NCBI GenBank assembly: GCA_903891335.1
Contig: CAITDX010000065.1
Span: forward strand, 1-14,508
Length of the DNA: 14,508 bases
Reading direction: 5' to 3'
Origin: an uncultured bacterium
GTDB taxonomy: Bacteria; Patescibacteriota; Microgenomatia; UBA1400; PJMF01
The notes beneath the pieces were generated by a model. It saw nothing but the letters and a program-made list of their open reading frames with translations, was not told where the DNA came from and did not search any database. Positions 1-7,305 of the stretch are shown here, one piece after another (within the stretch, counting starts at the first letter, position 1; each line of letters opens with the position of its first letter). The position numbers and the translations under genes were made by a program.

Positions 1-653
1 AAATGCTTCCACAAAATAGGGACTTCTTTGATGCTATAACCATATTTTTTAGCTAAATAAAGCAACTCCACATCGAAGGCTCCCGTGAAGGCATCTTGTC
101 GTTCATTTTCACCAGAATAGATAAAGAGGTGTTTGAAAAGAGCTTGCGTAGCTTGACTTGAAAAAAGCTTGAAACCACATTGACTATCTTGAATGCCAGG
201 AATAGTAAGTAGCTGGACGATGAAATTGAAGCCGCGACCCATCAAATGACGATAAAAAGGCTCTTTTTCTCGTTTAGCACCAACAATTTCTCGAGAACCA
301 ATAATAACTTGGTGAGAAGCAGTGAATTTTAGTAATTTACGGACTTCACGAAGTGGTGTGGATTGATCAAAATCACTAAACAAATGCCAAGTGCCCTGTG
401 CTTGAAGCATGCCAGCTTTGACAGTCGGGCCCTTACCTCGGTGGGGATTGCTTACAACCTTAATTCGCCCATCTTTTTTGGCAAAAGCTTTGAGTTGCTC
501 AATAGTTCCATCGGTTGAACCGTCATCGGATAAGATTAATTCCCAGCTGCGCTCATAATCTTGCAGGAAAGCATATACCTCGTCCAAAACACCTCGAGCA
601 ATATTTTTGCTTTCATTATAGGAAGGTAAAACTACTGATAGATACGGTTGCAT
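1..653 (-). CDS. ALG5-like GT2 glycosyltransferase (partial, 3' end outside window)
   Basis: Family 2 glycosyltransferase, most like dolichyl/polyprenyl-phosphate beta-glucosyltransferases (ALG5 type), which move glucose from UDP-glucose to a polyprenyl phosphate on the cytoplasmic face. My translation from the ATG at 653 gives 217 codons and runs off the left edge. Visible motifs in order: LPSYNE near the N-terminus, SDDGSTDGT, RGKGPTVKAGM, a DXD-like SDFDQSTP, GSRE, and QDSQCGFKLF, which is a hallmark of this subfamily. ALG5-like bacterial proteins are often about 230-250 aa, so little is probably missing. No N-terminal membrane segment is seen. The start lies 3 bases after the stop of the upstream GT39 gene, so it is the sixth gene of the ugd-led operon. 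The donor sugar is inferred from family resemblance; another hexose is possible. Confidence 0.85.
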   Translation of the reverse strand, partial: MQPYLSVVLPSYNESKNIARGVLDEVYAFLQDYERSWELILSDDGSTDGTIEQLKAFAKKDGRIKVVSNPHRGKGPTVKAGMLQAQGTWHLFSDFDQSTPLREVRKLLKFTASHQVIIGSREIVGAKREKEPFYRHLMGRGFNFIVQLLTIPGIQDSQCGFKLFSSQATQALFKHLFIYSGENERQDAFTGAFDVELLYLAKKYGYSIKEVPILWKH

Positions 654-656
654 AGT

Positions 657-2195
657 TTAATTATAGCTTTGTAAAACAATAATTTCTGGACCATTTTCTA
701 TAGTAAATCGGTCGACAATGGTTTTACTTGGAAAAACTTTGATCTCATAAATTTCTGAACTCACTGGATCAAAGCTGCTGTGTTCTTCATTGATGATGAA
801 AAGCTTCTGAGCCTGATGATGATCTTCTATTTTCACTGGTTTGTTATCGAGGGTGTTGAGAAAATATCGGTAATTCATGCCATAGAGATCTTTAGATTCT
901 GACAATAAAACGATGTTATATTTCTCATTTTGACTGACTCGATTATGAATGGCTTGCGCAGTTTGCAGCATATTATCAATAGTGAAGGTATGACTTTTCA
1001 ACCAATAACGATTGAGGTTGTTGGTAATAAAGAAGGTCCCAAAACCAATGAACAGAATAAAACTCAAGAATTTAGGTTTCAAACGACTGAAAAACAAGCC
1101 ATAGAGCAAGTAAACCATTGGAAATAGGTAGGCAATGTAATGTTCGTAGACTTGATGCTGATAGACGGAAATGCCAATAATGGCGGGAATTAGATAGGCA
1201 GCAAGAACAATTTCAGCCTCACTCAATTTAGCTTTGGTTTTTACCAGGTAGATGATGACAGTAATGAGTAACACAAAAAGCAAAGGATGATTGAGCGGAT
1301 GAACGCCAAATGATGGTTCGAAGATGATCTGTGAGGCTCGATCTTTAAGATCAAGAGTTAGAAATTTATGTATGGCTTGCCAGGTGTTACCCCCCGTTTT
1401 TCTTTCCAGATCAAAACTTTCTTTTTCTGTCAAAATTGAAGTGAAGGAAGTGGCGTTAACGAAACCGTGTTTGAAATCAAATAAAACCAGTGGGGTAAGT
1501 GAAATAAGAAAAATAACGCTGGCAAATAAGACGTGCAGGCCGAGTTGTTTAATTTTTTGATCAGTTTTATTTTTAGCAGCCTGAAAATAGTCTTTGATCT
1601 GTAATAGCAAGATGATGGCTGGTCCGGAAAAAGCCAGGAGGGTGACGTAGTGTAATTGAATTAAAAGGGCAAAGCAAATGGCTACATAGATCCAGTATTT
1701 GCTGTTTTTTTTCCAAGCCAAATAAGTCCAATAGAACATGAGTAGCGAAAAAAATGGAGCAATGTTGGGATTCCAACTAAATCGACTCAAATTGACTGCA
1801 CCGGCGGAAAGTCCAAAGAAAAAAGTGCCAATTAGTGCTGTTTTTTGGTCAAAAAGTCGCCGAGCGATAAAGAAAAACAAAACAACAGTGACAAGACCCA
1901 GTCCAGCCACGGCATAAACAGGACCCATTGGACTTGGGTATGATAAAAATAAAAACGGTAACATGAAGTAGTAATAAAAAGGCCCAAGATACATATTGCC
2001 AATACTGGTGACAGGACCGATGAAAACAGGGTCTAATTCTTGAAAAATTTGCGAAACTACTAGTGCATCCCTGCCCTGATCTCCCTGAAACATGAGAGAA
2101 TCTTTGAGATTATAGAATCGCAAAAAAGCTGCTATCGCCACAATTAAGAAAAAAATCAGCGGCAAGGATTTAAGTTTAGTGAGTAGCGCGGTCAT
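657..2195 (-). CDS. GT39/PMT-like integral membrane glycosyltransferase
   Basis: Polytopic membrane protein of 512 aa resembling the GT-C fold families (PMT/ArnT-like, GT39), which use polyprenyl-phosphate sugars as donors on the outer face of the membrane. The first membrane helix is near residues 11-27. It is followed by the acidic loop FQGDQGRD (Asp39 and Asp43), where GT-C enzymes keep their catalytic acid, then LGPFYYYFMLP, many hydrophobic segments, and a soluble C-terminal tail of about 90 residues. The frame stays open to an ATG at 2270, but that would overlap the DPM1-GtrA gene by 65 bases and add a polar, non-conserved leader. I take the ATG at 2195, 10 bases after the upstream stop and directly before the first membrane helix. 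No Shine-Dalgarno is obvious. Its neighbours make polyprenyl-linked sugars, which fits the role. The acceptor is unknown. Confidence 0.85.
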   Translation of the reverse strand: MTALLTKLKSLPLIFFLIVAIAAFLRFYNLKDSLMFQGDQGRDALVVSQIFQELDPVFIGPVTSIGNMYLGPFYYYFMLPFLFLSYPSPMGPVYAVAGLGLVTVVLFFFIARRLFDQKTALIGTFFFGLSAGAVNLSRFSWNPNIAPFFSLLMFYWTYLAWKKNSKYWIYVAICFALLIQLHYVTLLAFSGPAIILLLQIKDYFQAAKNKTDQKIKQLGLHVLFASVIFLISLTPLVLFDFKHGFVNATSFTSILTEKESFDLERKTGGNTWQAIHKFLTLDLKDRASQIIFEPSFGVHPLNHPLLFVLLITVIIYLVKTKAKLSEAEIVLAAYLIPAIIGISVYQHQVYEHYIAYLFPMVYLLYGLFFSRLKPKFLSFILFIGFGTFFITNNLNRYWLKSHTFTIDNMLQTAQAIHNRVSQNEKYNIVLLSESKDLYGMNYRYFLNTLDNKPVKIEDHHQAQKLFIINEEHSSFDPVSSEIYEIKVFPSKTIVDRFTIENGPEIIVLQSYN

Positions 2196-2205
2196 GACTA
2201 AATAA

Positions 2206-3384
2206 TTATTTGGTTTGTTTCTTCTTCCAAATAAAGGTATTGTAGGCAAAGAAGTTCCAAAACATTCCAATCAAAATACCGATAATTGCCGAAACCACAC
2301 CAGTGTCAACAATATAGTTAAGTACTGGTACGGTAAAGAGTGGCACCAGTCCAACAGTGTGAGCGGTAATATACGCAATCACGCTTTGGATGAGAATTGA
2401 GCCGGCTGATGAAAGATTGAAAGTGAGAAAACTGAGAGGAACCTGTTTAGCGGTGAGTTTACGATCTTTGAAGGTAAACAAATTACTCCAAATGAAGTTG
2501 GAAATAATTGCAGTTTCAATCGAGAGAAAATTAGCAATGACGAAAGTTTTTTCGGTGGTAAAAATCATTCTCCACAGTTGTAAGGCGATGAGTTGCACTA
2601 AAGCTCCAAAGGCTCCAACCATGGCAAAACGCACAATGCGCAGTGCTAGTAATTCTTTGAGTCTAACTTTGAGCAGATAAAGCATAGTGTTTTTAATATA
2701 TTCTGGGCCAATTTTGCTTTTACCGACAACCCGGTCTTTAAATTCAAAGGGAACTTCGCTAATTTTGAAGCCAGCACGAAGTGCTTTGTGTAAAAAACCA
2801 ATTTGGAAAGTATAGCCAGAAAACCTTTCTGTATGTAACTCTTGATGAACTGTTTGGTAGACCTTTTTCTTAATTGCTCGATAGCCAGTTGTCCAATCTC
2901 TAATTGAAAAATCCAGCATGAGCAAATTAATAAATAAATTACCGCCAACACTTAAAAATTTACGATGCAGCCCCCAATTTTGTGGAATTGAGCCACCTTT
3001 GATATATCGAGAACCAAGCACAAAGTCATTGCCTTCATCAATTTTTTTTAAAAACTCTGGAATTTTCTCTGGATCATGAGAGAGATCGGCATCAAATTCA
3101 AAGACAAGATCGGCTTTATCGACCATGAATGCTTGTTGCATACCACTTAGGTAAGCCCCACCGAGGCCAGATTTTTTAGGATTAACCAATAATTTGAGAA
3201 AGGCGTACTTTTTTTGTAATTGTCGCACCACAGTCGCTGTGCCATCTGGAGAATTATCATCAACTACTAAGATGTTCATGCGCCAATTTTTGATGGCTTT
3301 GAAAACGCTAGCCAAGGCTTCTATCGTTGCACTGATATTGCCTTTTTCATTATATGTAGGAATGATGACGGTGGCCTGCTGCAT
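2206..3384 (-). CDS. Polyprenol-phosphate mannose synthase (DPM1-like) fused to GtrA domain
   Basis: Two-domain protein of 392 aa. Residues 1 to about 240 are a GT2 catalytic domain of the DPM1 type: IIPTYNEKGNI, VDDNSPDGT, the metal-binding DAD at 98-100 followed by LSHDPE, GSRYIKGG, DWTTGYRA and FKDRVVGKSK. It should transfer mannose (or a similar hexose) from GDP-mannose to polyprenyl phosphate. Residues about 250-388 are a four-helix GtrA domain starting VRFAMVGAFGALVQL. GtrA proteins are proposed to help polyprenyl-phosphate sugars cross the membrane. Fusions of the two are well known. The start ATG lies 6 bases after the gmd stop, with no Shine-Dalgarno. Gmd, just upstream, uses the same GDP-mannose pool, so the two would compete for it. 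The catalytic class is secure; the sugar is inferred. Confidence 0.9.
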   Translation of the reverse strand: MQQATVIIPTYNEKGNISATIEALASVFKAIKNWRMNILVVDDNSPDGTATVVRQLQKKYAFLKLLVNPKKSGLGGAYLSGMQQAFMVDKADLVFEFDADLSHDPEKIPEFLKKIDEGNDFVLGSRYIKGGSIPQNWGLHRKFLSVGGNLFINLLMLDFSIRDWTTGYRAIKKKVYQTVHQELHTERFSGYTFQIGFLHKALRAGFKISEVPFEFKDRVVGKSKIGPEYIKNTMLYLLKVRLKELLALRIVRFAMVGAFGALVQLIALQLWRMIFTTEKTFVIANFLSIETAIISNFIWSNLFTFKDRKLTAKQVPLSFLTFNLSSAGSILIQSVIAYITAHTVGLVPLFTVPVLNYIVDTGVVSAIIGILIGMFWNFFAYNTFIWKKKQTK

Positions 3385-3390
3385 GAGAGT

Positions 3391-4368
3391 TTAGGTATCG
3401 GATTTGGCTTCAAACTCGAGGTCTTTCTCAACCATCAATGAAACTAACTGTTCAAATGTTACCGAAGGCTGCCACTTCAGTTCTTGCTTGGCCTTTTCTG
3501 GGTTGCCGATAAGTAAGTCAACTTCTGCTGGTCGATCATATTTTTTGTTGTGTTTGTAGTATTGTTGATAGTCACCAAGACCAGCGGCTCGACAGGCAAT
3601 CTCTAAGAATTCTCGGACGCTGTGGGTTTCGCCAGTGGCAACTACGTAGTCATCAGCCTGATCTTGCTGAAGCATCAGCCACATTGCCTCGACATAATCT
3701 TTGGCATAACCCCAATCGCGCTTGGCTTCAAGATTGCCCAGTTCGATGAATTTTTGCTTACCAAGTTTAATGCGAGCTACGGCATTACTGATTTTGCGAG
3801 TCACAAACTCAAGACCTCGACGTGGGGATTCGTGATTGAATAAAATTCCTGAGACTGCAAACATGTCGTAGGACTCGCGGTAATTGACGGTAATCCAATG
3901 TCCGTAGACCTTGGCAACGCCATAGGGAGAACGAGGGTAAAAGGGAGTCAATTCGCTTTGTGGTACTTCACGAACTTTACCAAACATTTCACTAGAGCTG
4001 GCTTGGTAAAATTTAGCTTTGGGGCAGGCGAGGCGCATGGCTTCTAAGACGCGAGTGACACCCATGGCTGTAAATTCACCAGTTAGTACTGGTTGTTCCC
4101 AGGAAGTTTTGACAAATGATTGAGCAGCCAGATTATAGATCTCATCTGGTTGAATATCTTGTAATGCAAAAGTGAGTGAGTGTTGGTCAACTAAATCACC
4201 AGAAATCAGTTCGAGATTGGGATTATGAATGATTTCACGGATGCGCTCAAAATTTTGAGTACTGGTTCTTCGAGTCAAACCATAGACCTTATAGCCTTTT
4301 TCCAAAAGTAATTCAGCTAAATATGAGCCGTCTTGACCAGTGATGCCGGTGATAAATGCTTTTTTCAT
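3391..4368 (-). CDS. gmd: GDP-mannose 4,6-dehydratase
   Basis: Extended short-chain dehydrogenase of 325 aa that converts GDP-D-mannose to GDP-4-keto-6-deoxy-D-mannose in the cytoplasm. The N-terminal Rossmann motif TGITGQDGSYLAE (residues 7-19) is typical of Gmd. The catalytic residues are visible as SSSEMFG (Ser126, Glu127) and YGVAK (Tyr149, Lys153). FNHESPRRG and RDWGYAKDYVEAMWLM are further family signatures. It is a little shorter than many Gmd proteins (about 345-370 aa). The frame is open to an ATG at 4434, but Rossmann enzymes start where the beta strand begins. The ATG at 4368 sits 7 bases after a GGAGAG box and overlaps the rmd stop as ATGA, so coupled translation is likely. The product is used by the adjacent reductase. 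Confidence 0.95.
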   Translation of the reverse strand: MKKAFITGITGQDGSYLAELLLEKGYKVYGLTRRTSTQNFERIREIIHNPNLELISGDLVDQHSLTFALQDIQPDEIYNLAAQSFVKTSWEQPVLTGEFTAMGVTRVLEAMRLACPKAKFYQASSSEMFGKVREVPQSELTPFYPRSPYGVAKVYGHWITVNYRESYDMFAVSGILFNHESPRRGLEFVTRKISNAVARIKLGKQKFIELGNLEAKRDWGYAKDYVEAMWLMLQQDQADDYVVATGETHSVREFLEIACRAAGLGDYQQYYKHNKKYDRPAEVDLLIGNPEKAKQELKWQPSVTFEQLVSLMVEKDLEFEAKSDT

Positions 4369-5303
4369 AGAGATTCTCTCCAATATTCTAAAACTCTGCC
4401 TAATGTTTCTGCTAATTGGTGATGTTGTTGCCAACCCAATTGCTTGATTTTTTCATTGTCGCAAACAAGATACGGAAGGTCAACTGGACGAATTTTACTT
4501 TGATCGCTAACGACTGGAATTGGGCAGTTGGCTTGCTTGATGAGTTGGTCAAGAATTTCTTTAATTTTGATTCCTTTGCCAGATCCCAAGTTATAGACTT
4601 CTCCAGATTTTCCTTGATTCATCAATAAAATATATCCTTGGACGATATCTTTGACATCAGAAAAATCACGAATGCTTTCAAGGTTACCAACGGAAAGTTC
4701 TTTTTCTAGGCCTTTTTCAATTTTGGCAATTCCGCAAGCCCAGTCGGCCACGACAAAACCAAGGGTTTGTCGTTCACCAATGTGGTTAAATGGTCTAACT
4801 CGAACAATGTCGAGCTGATAGTTTTTACTATAATTCTCACAGAGTAAGTCTTGCGTCAATTTAGAGAGCGCATAAGGATTGTCGGGGCCAAATGCAGATG
4901 ACTCATTGATTTTGTCAGTACTGGCTTGGTAGATGAGTGCGGTGCTGACGTGAAGCAACCTGGCATTCGGCACTATTTGTGCCATAGCTTCCAAGAGACT
5001 CAATTGTAAATTGAGATTCATTTCCATAACAAACTGAGCTTTTTCAAAACTATTGCCCACAGTAGCAATTGAGGCAAGATGGTAAATTTGATCTGGCTTT
5101 ATCTGCTCGAGAAGTTCTTGAGTGGCCTGGAAATCAGTGAGGTTGAGCTCATGAATATGATCTGATTTGATGAGATTTTTGACATAACTACCCCGGTCTT
5201 TGTAGGCAGTGAGGTGAATCTCAGTCTCCCCGTGCTCGATTAGCGCTTCGACTAGATGAGAAGCTGCGAAACCAGTGCCGCCAGTAATCAAAATTTTTTT
5301 CAT
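4365..5303 (-). CDS. rmd: GDP-6-deoxy-D-mannose reductase (GDP-4-keto-6-deoxymannose reductase)
   Basis: Extended short-chain dehydrogenase of 312 aa. It most resembles Rmd, which reduces GDP-4-keto-6-deoxymannose at C4 to GDP-D-rhamnose. The nucleotide-binding motif is TGGTGFAASHL (residues 7-17), with Ala in place of the last Gly. Catalytic residues are Ser120-Thr121 and YALSK (Tyr144, Lys148). The block PFNHIGERQTLGFVVADW, the VGNLESIRDFSDVKD stretch and GEVYNLGSGKGIKIKEIL match the Rmd subfamily better than GDP-fucose synthase (WcaG). It lies 21 bases after ugd and overlaps gmd by four bases (ATGA), so substrate-producing and substrate-using enzymes are made together. A related C4 reductase giving GDP-6-deoxy-talose cannot be excluded from sequence alone. 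Confidence 0.82.
   Translation of the reverse strand: MKKILITGGTGFAASHLVEALIEHGETEIHLTAYKDRGSYVKNLIKSDHIHELNLTDFQATQELLEQIKPDQIYHLASIATVGNSFEKAQFVMEMNLNLQLSLLEAMAQIVPNARLLHVSTALIYQASTDKINESSAFGPDNPYALSKLTQDLLCENYSKNYQLDIVRVRPFNHIGERQTLGFVVADWACGIAKIEKGLEKELSVGNLESIRDFSDVKDIVQGYILLMNQGKSGEVYNLGSGKGIKIKEILDQLIKQANCPIPVVSDQSKIRPVDLPYLVCDNEKIKQLGWQQHHQLAETLGRVLEYWRESL
4376..4381 (-). promoter_or_regulatory. Shine-Dalgarno of gmd
   Basis: GGAGAG on the minus strand, 7 bases before the ATG at 4368, inside the last codons of rmd. It decides the gmd start against the longer frame from 4434. It is the clearest Shine-Dalgarno in the window; most other genes here lack one. Confidence 0.75.
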
Positions 5304-5324
5304 GCTGTATGTTTCTTTATTGTA

Positions 5325-6605
5325 TTAACGCTTACCAATTGCCAAATAGGTATACCCAGCTGCTTCTATAATTTGTCGATCAAACTGATTGCGAGCGTCG
5401 ATAAAAAATTGTTTTTTATTAGCTTTAACTTGAGTAAAGTCAAAGCCAGTAATTTCTGGCCACTCAACTACTGCCATGATAACATCTGCTTCGCTACAGG
5501 CTTCTTGAATGGTGTTTTTTTGCTCATGGGCGTCATGTTCTTGGTTTTGGTATGTGGCCATAGGATCATAGCTTAGAACTTGTGCGCCCTGACTACTGAG
5601 ATAGGGAATAATTTTAGTCGAAGGAGCTTCGCGCATGTCATCAGTATTTGGTTTGAAGGATAAACCGAGAAGAGCGACGGTCTTGTGCTCAAAGCCACCA
5701 ATTTCCTGACCAAATTTAGTGAGTAAGCGAAAAATTCTTTCTTTATTGATTTCGTTGATGCGATTAAGCAGATTGCCATCTTCACCAACGCTACGTGAAT
5801 AGGCAGCCAATTCTTTTACATCTTTGGGGAAACAAGAGCCACCATAGCCAAGACCAGGATACCAGTAGTGTTTGCCGATGCGTTGATCATAGCCAATTGC
5901 CTCAATAACCTCATTGATGTCAGCGCCATTTTTCTCACAGAGATTGGCAATTTCATTGATGAAAGTAATGCGGGTGGCTAAATATGCATTGGCAGTGTAT
6001 TTAGCCATTTGAGCAGAAGCAACTTTGCAACGCACGATAGGAGCCTGCAGTGCGCTGTGAAGTTCAGTGAGTTTGGTAAATACAAATTCATTATCGGCGC
6101 CAATTACGATGCGATCTGGATGGAGAGTATCATGGACAGCCGAGCCCTCGCGTAAAAACTCTGGCATAGAAGCACCGTGGAAAGTGACATTGGTTTGGGC
6201 TTGAATGGTGGCGATGACTTTTTCCAAAGTTCCGGGTGGGACAGTCGATTTAATTACCACAATAGCATCTTCAGTTAGGTGTGGTGCTAAAGACTTGGCG
6301 CTAGCGAGTACGTAGCGAAGATCAGCGGTTTCGTCTGCAGCTGAGGGAGTACCGACGGCAATGATGATAATTTCTGCCTGACCAATAGCCTTTTCATAGG
6401 AAGTGGTGAAATGGAGTTTGCCAGTGGCTTGTTGCTCGAGCAGTAATTCTTTTAAACCTGATTCATAAAAAGGTACCTCGCCTTGCTCAAGTAGTTTGAT
6501 TTTATGTTCATCAATATCAAGTCCCATCACTTCGTGACCAAAGGAAGCATAGACTGCTGCTGACACGACTCCTACAAAACCAGTACCAATAACCGTTACT
6601 TTCAT
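5325..6605 (-). CDS. ugd: UDP-glucose 6-dehydrogenase
   Basis: A 426-aa NAD-dependent enzyme that oxidises UDP-glucose to UDP-glucuronate in two steps. The N-terminal Rossmann motif is VIGTGFVGVVSA (residues 5-16). PFYESGL is at about 45-51, and STVPPGT lies at 120-126. AKYTANAYLA (Lys202, Asn206) and GYGGSCFPKDVKEL with the catalytic Cys258 are all present. ALLGLSFKPNTDDMREAP starts the C-terminal sugar-binding domain. The usual NPEFLREG reads MPEFLREG here. Length is normal for bacterial Ugd. It is the first gene of the left minus-strand operon. The ATG at 6605 lies only 6 bases after a TATACT box, so the transcript may have almost no leader. UDP-glucuronate could go into the polymer directly or be a precursor of UDP-xylose or galacturonate. 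Confidence 0.95.
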   Translation of the reverse strand: MKVTVIGTGFVGVVSAAVYASFGHEVMGLDIDEHKIKLLEQGEVPFYESGLKELLLEQQATGKLHFTTSYEKAIGQAEIIIIAVGTPSAADETADLRYVLASAKSLAPHLTEDAIVVIKSTVPPGTLEKVIATIQAQTNVTFHGASMPEFLREGSAVHDTLHPDRIVIGADNEFVFTKLTELHSALQAPIVRCKVASAQMAKYTANAYLATRITFINEIANLCEKNGADINEVIEAIGYDQRIGKHYWYPGLGYGGSCFPKDVKELAAYSRSVGEDGNLLNRINEINKERIFRLLTKFGQEIGGFEHKTVALLGLSFKPNTDDMREAPSTKIIPYLSSQGAQVLSYDPMATYQNQEHDAHEQKNTIQEACSEADVIMAVVEWPEITGFDFTQVKANKKQFFIDARNQFDRQIIEAAGYTYLAIGKR

Positions 6606-6611
6606 ATGTCT

Positions 6612-6617
6612 AGTATA
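6612..6617 (-). promoter_or_regulatory. -10 box of ugd promoter (near-leaderless)
   Basis: TATACT on the minus strand, six bases (AGACAT) before the ugd ATG. A start point about 7 bases downstream would fall on or next to the ATG. No good -35 hexamer is found at 16-18 bases (best TTTTCT), so this would be a -10-dominated promoter. It overlaps the TATAAT of the opposite strand. Confidence 0.5.
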
Positions 6618-6619
6618 AT
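6614..6619 (+). promoter_or_regulatory. -10 box of trmD promoter
   Basis: Perfect TATAAT on the plus strand, 25 bases before the trmD ATG at 6645, which predicts a leader of about 19 bases. The expected -35 position lies inside ugd codons and does not match the consensus. The box overlaps the minus-strand TATACT, and AGTATAATACT (6612-6622) is symmetric about its central A. Confidence 0.5.
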
Positions 6620-6644
6620 ACTCATACTTACTCAGAAAAACTAC

Positions 6645-7292
6645 ATGCGAATTAGCATTCTCACTCTCTTTCCAGATTATTTTGTCAATCCACTACAAAC
6701 GTCGATTCTCAAAAGGGCGGTGCACAAAAAGTTAGTTGAATTTCACGTTGTTAACATCCGTGACTATGCGAGTGATAAACATCAAACCACCGACCAAAGA
6801 CCCTATGGAGGTGGCCCAGGAATGGTGATGATGGTGGAGCCAATTGACAAAGCTCTACAGGCACTTGGTGTCATTCGCGGCACTCCTTCTCAAAAAATTT
6901 TGCTGACTTCAGCCAAGGGGGTCTTATTTGATCAAGCTACCGCAGTTGATTTAAGTCAACTCAATCATTTGGTATTAATTTGTGGACATTATGAAGGGGT
7001 GGACGAACGAGTGGCAGAACACTTAATCGATGGAGAGGTTCGAATTGGTGATTATGTTTTAACTGGAGGTGAAGCAGCCGCCACAGTTATCACTGATGCG
7101 GTGACTCGCTTAATTCCTGGAGTTTTGGGCAATGAATTAAGTAATCAAAATGAGTCTCATAGTCAGGAAGGGTATCTTGCTCCACCACAATACACCAAGC
7201 CAGCTACGTATCGAGGTTGGGAAGTGCCAGAAATCCTGCGCTCAGGTAATCACGCAGAGATTGAGGAATGGAAAAGAAAAAACTCTTCTTAG
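6645..7292 (+). CDS. trmD: tRNA (guanine-N1)-methyltransferase
   Basis: TrmD methylates N1 of G37 in tRNAs that read codons starting with C or G, using S-adenosylmethionine, and prevents +1 frameshifting. The 215-aa protein shows the trefoil-knot (SPOUT) signatures in order. ILTLFPDYF opens the domain, PYGGGPGMVM is at 53-62, and LICGHYEGVDERV lies at 111-123. IGDYVLTGGEAAA and ITDAVTRLIPGVLG follow, the latter with the likely catalytic Asp151. GYLAPPQYTKP and ILRSGNHAEIEEWK close the C-terminal domain. E. coli TrmD is about 255 aa; the short C-terminus here still keeps the conserved core. The frame opens at 6606, but that ATG lies upstream of the TATAAT box, so I start at MRISIL (6645). The gene stands alone between two sugar operons on the other strand, without rpsP, rimM or rplS. 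Confidence 0.95.
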   Translation: MRISILTLFPDYFVNPLQTSILKRAVHKKLVEFHVVNIRDYASDKHQTTDQRPYGGGPGMVMMVEPIDKALQALGVIRGTPSQKILLTSAKGVLFDQATAVDLSQLNHLVLICGHYEGVDERVAEHLIDGEVRIGDYVLTGGEAAATVITDAVTRLIPGVLGNELSNQNESHSQEGYLAPPQYTKPATYRGWEVPEILRSGNHAEIEEWKRKNSS

Positions 7293-7305
7293 GGAGCTAG
7301 AGTTT
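7280..7305 (-). terminator. Weak intrinsic terminator of the lcp-rml operon
   Basis: On the minus strand AAACTCT (7305-7299) and AGAGTTT (7286-7280) form a perfect 7-bp stem with a 12-base loop that contains the last stop codon. It is followed by a T-rich tract (7279-7271, TTTCTTTTC). The stem is AT-rich, so it is weak. On the plus strand there is no T tract after the stem, so it should not stop trmD transcripts. Confidence 0.4.

Noticed and set aside
930..1776. Open frames on the opposite strand and in other frames of the GT39 gene
   Set aside because: They have no recognisable motif and lie fully inside a well-supported gene; same for other overlapping frames across the window.
2200..2211. 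12-base perfect palindrome AAATAATTATTT at a gene junction
   Set aside because: It is made only of A and T in an AT-rich junction that contains a stop codon; no flanking structure supports a site.
2196..2270. 25-residue N-terminal extension of the GT39 gene
   Set aside because: It would overlap the DPM1-GtrA gene and adds a polar segment not expected before the first membrane helix; the ATG at 2195 fits better.
4369..4434. 22-residue extension of Gmd
   Set aside because: It reads through the end of rmd in another frame; the family starts at the first Rossmann strand and a Shine-Dalgarno precedes 4368.
4365..5303. Assignment of this gene as GDP-L-fucose synthase (wcaG)
   Set aside because: The PFNHIGERQ...GFVVADW block and the NLESIRDFSDVKD stretch look like Rmd; I keep a residual doubt in the confidence.
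6606..6644. 13-residue extension of TrmD
   Set aside because: It lies over and upstream of the promoter, and TrmD proteins begin at the M-x-I-x-x-LTLFP stretch.
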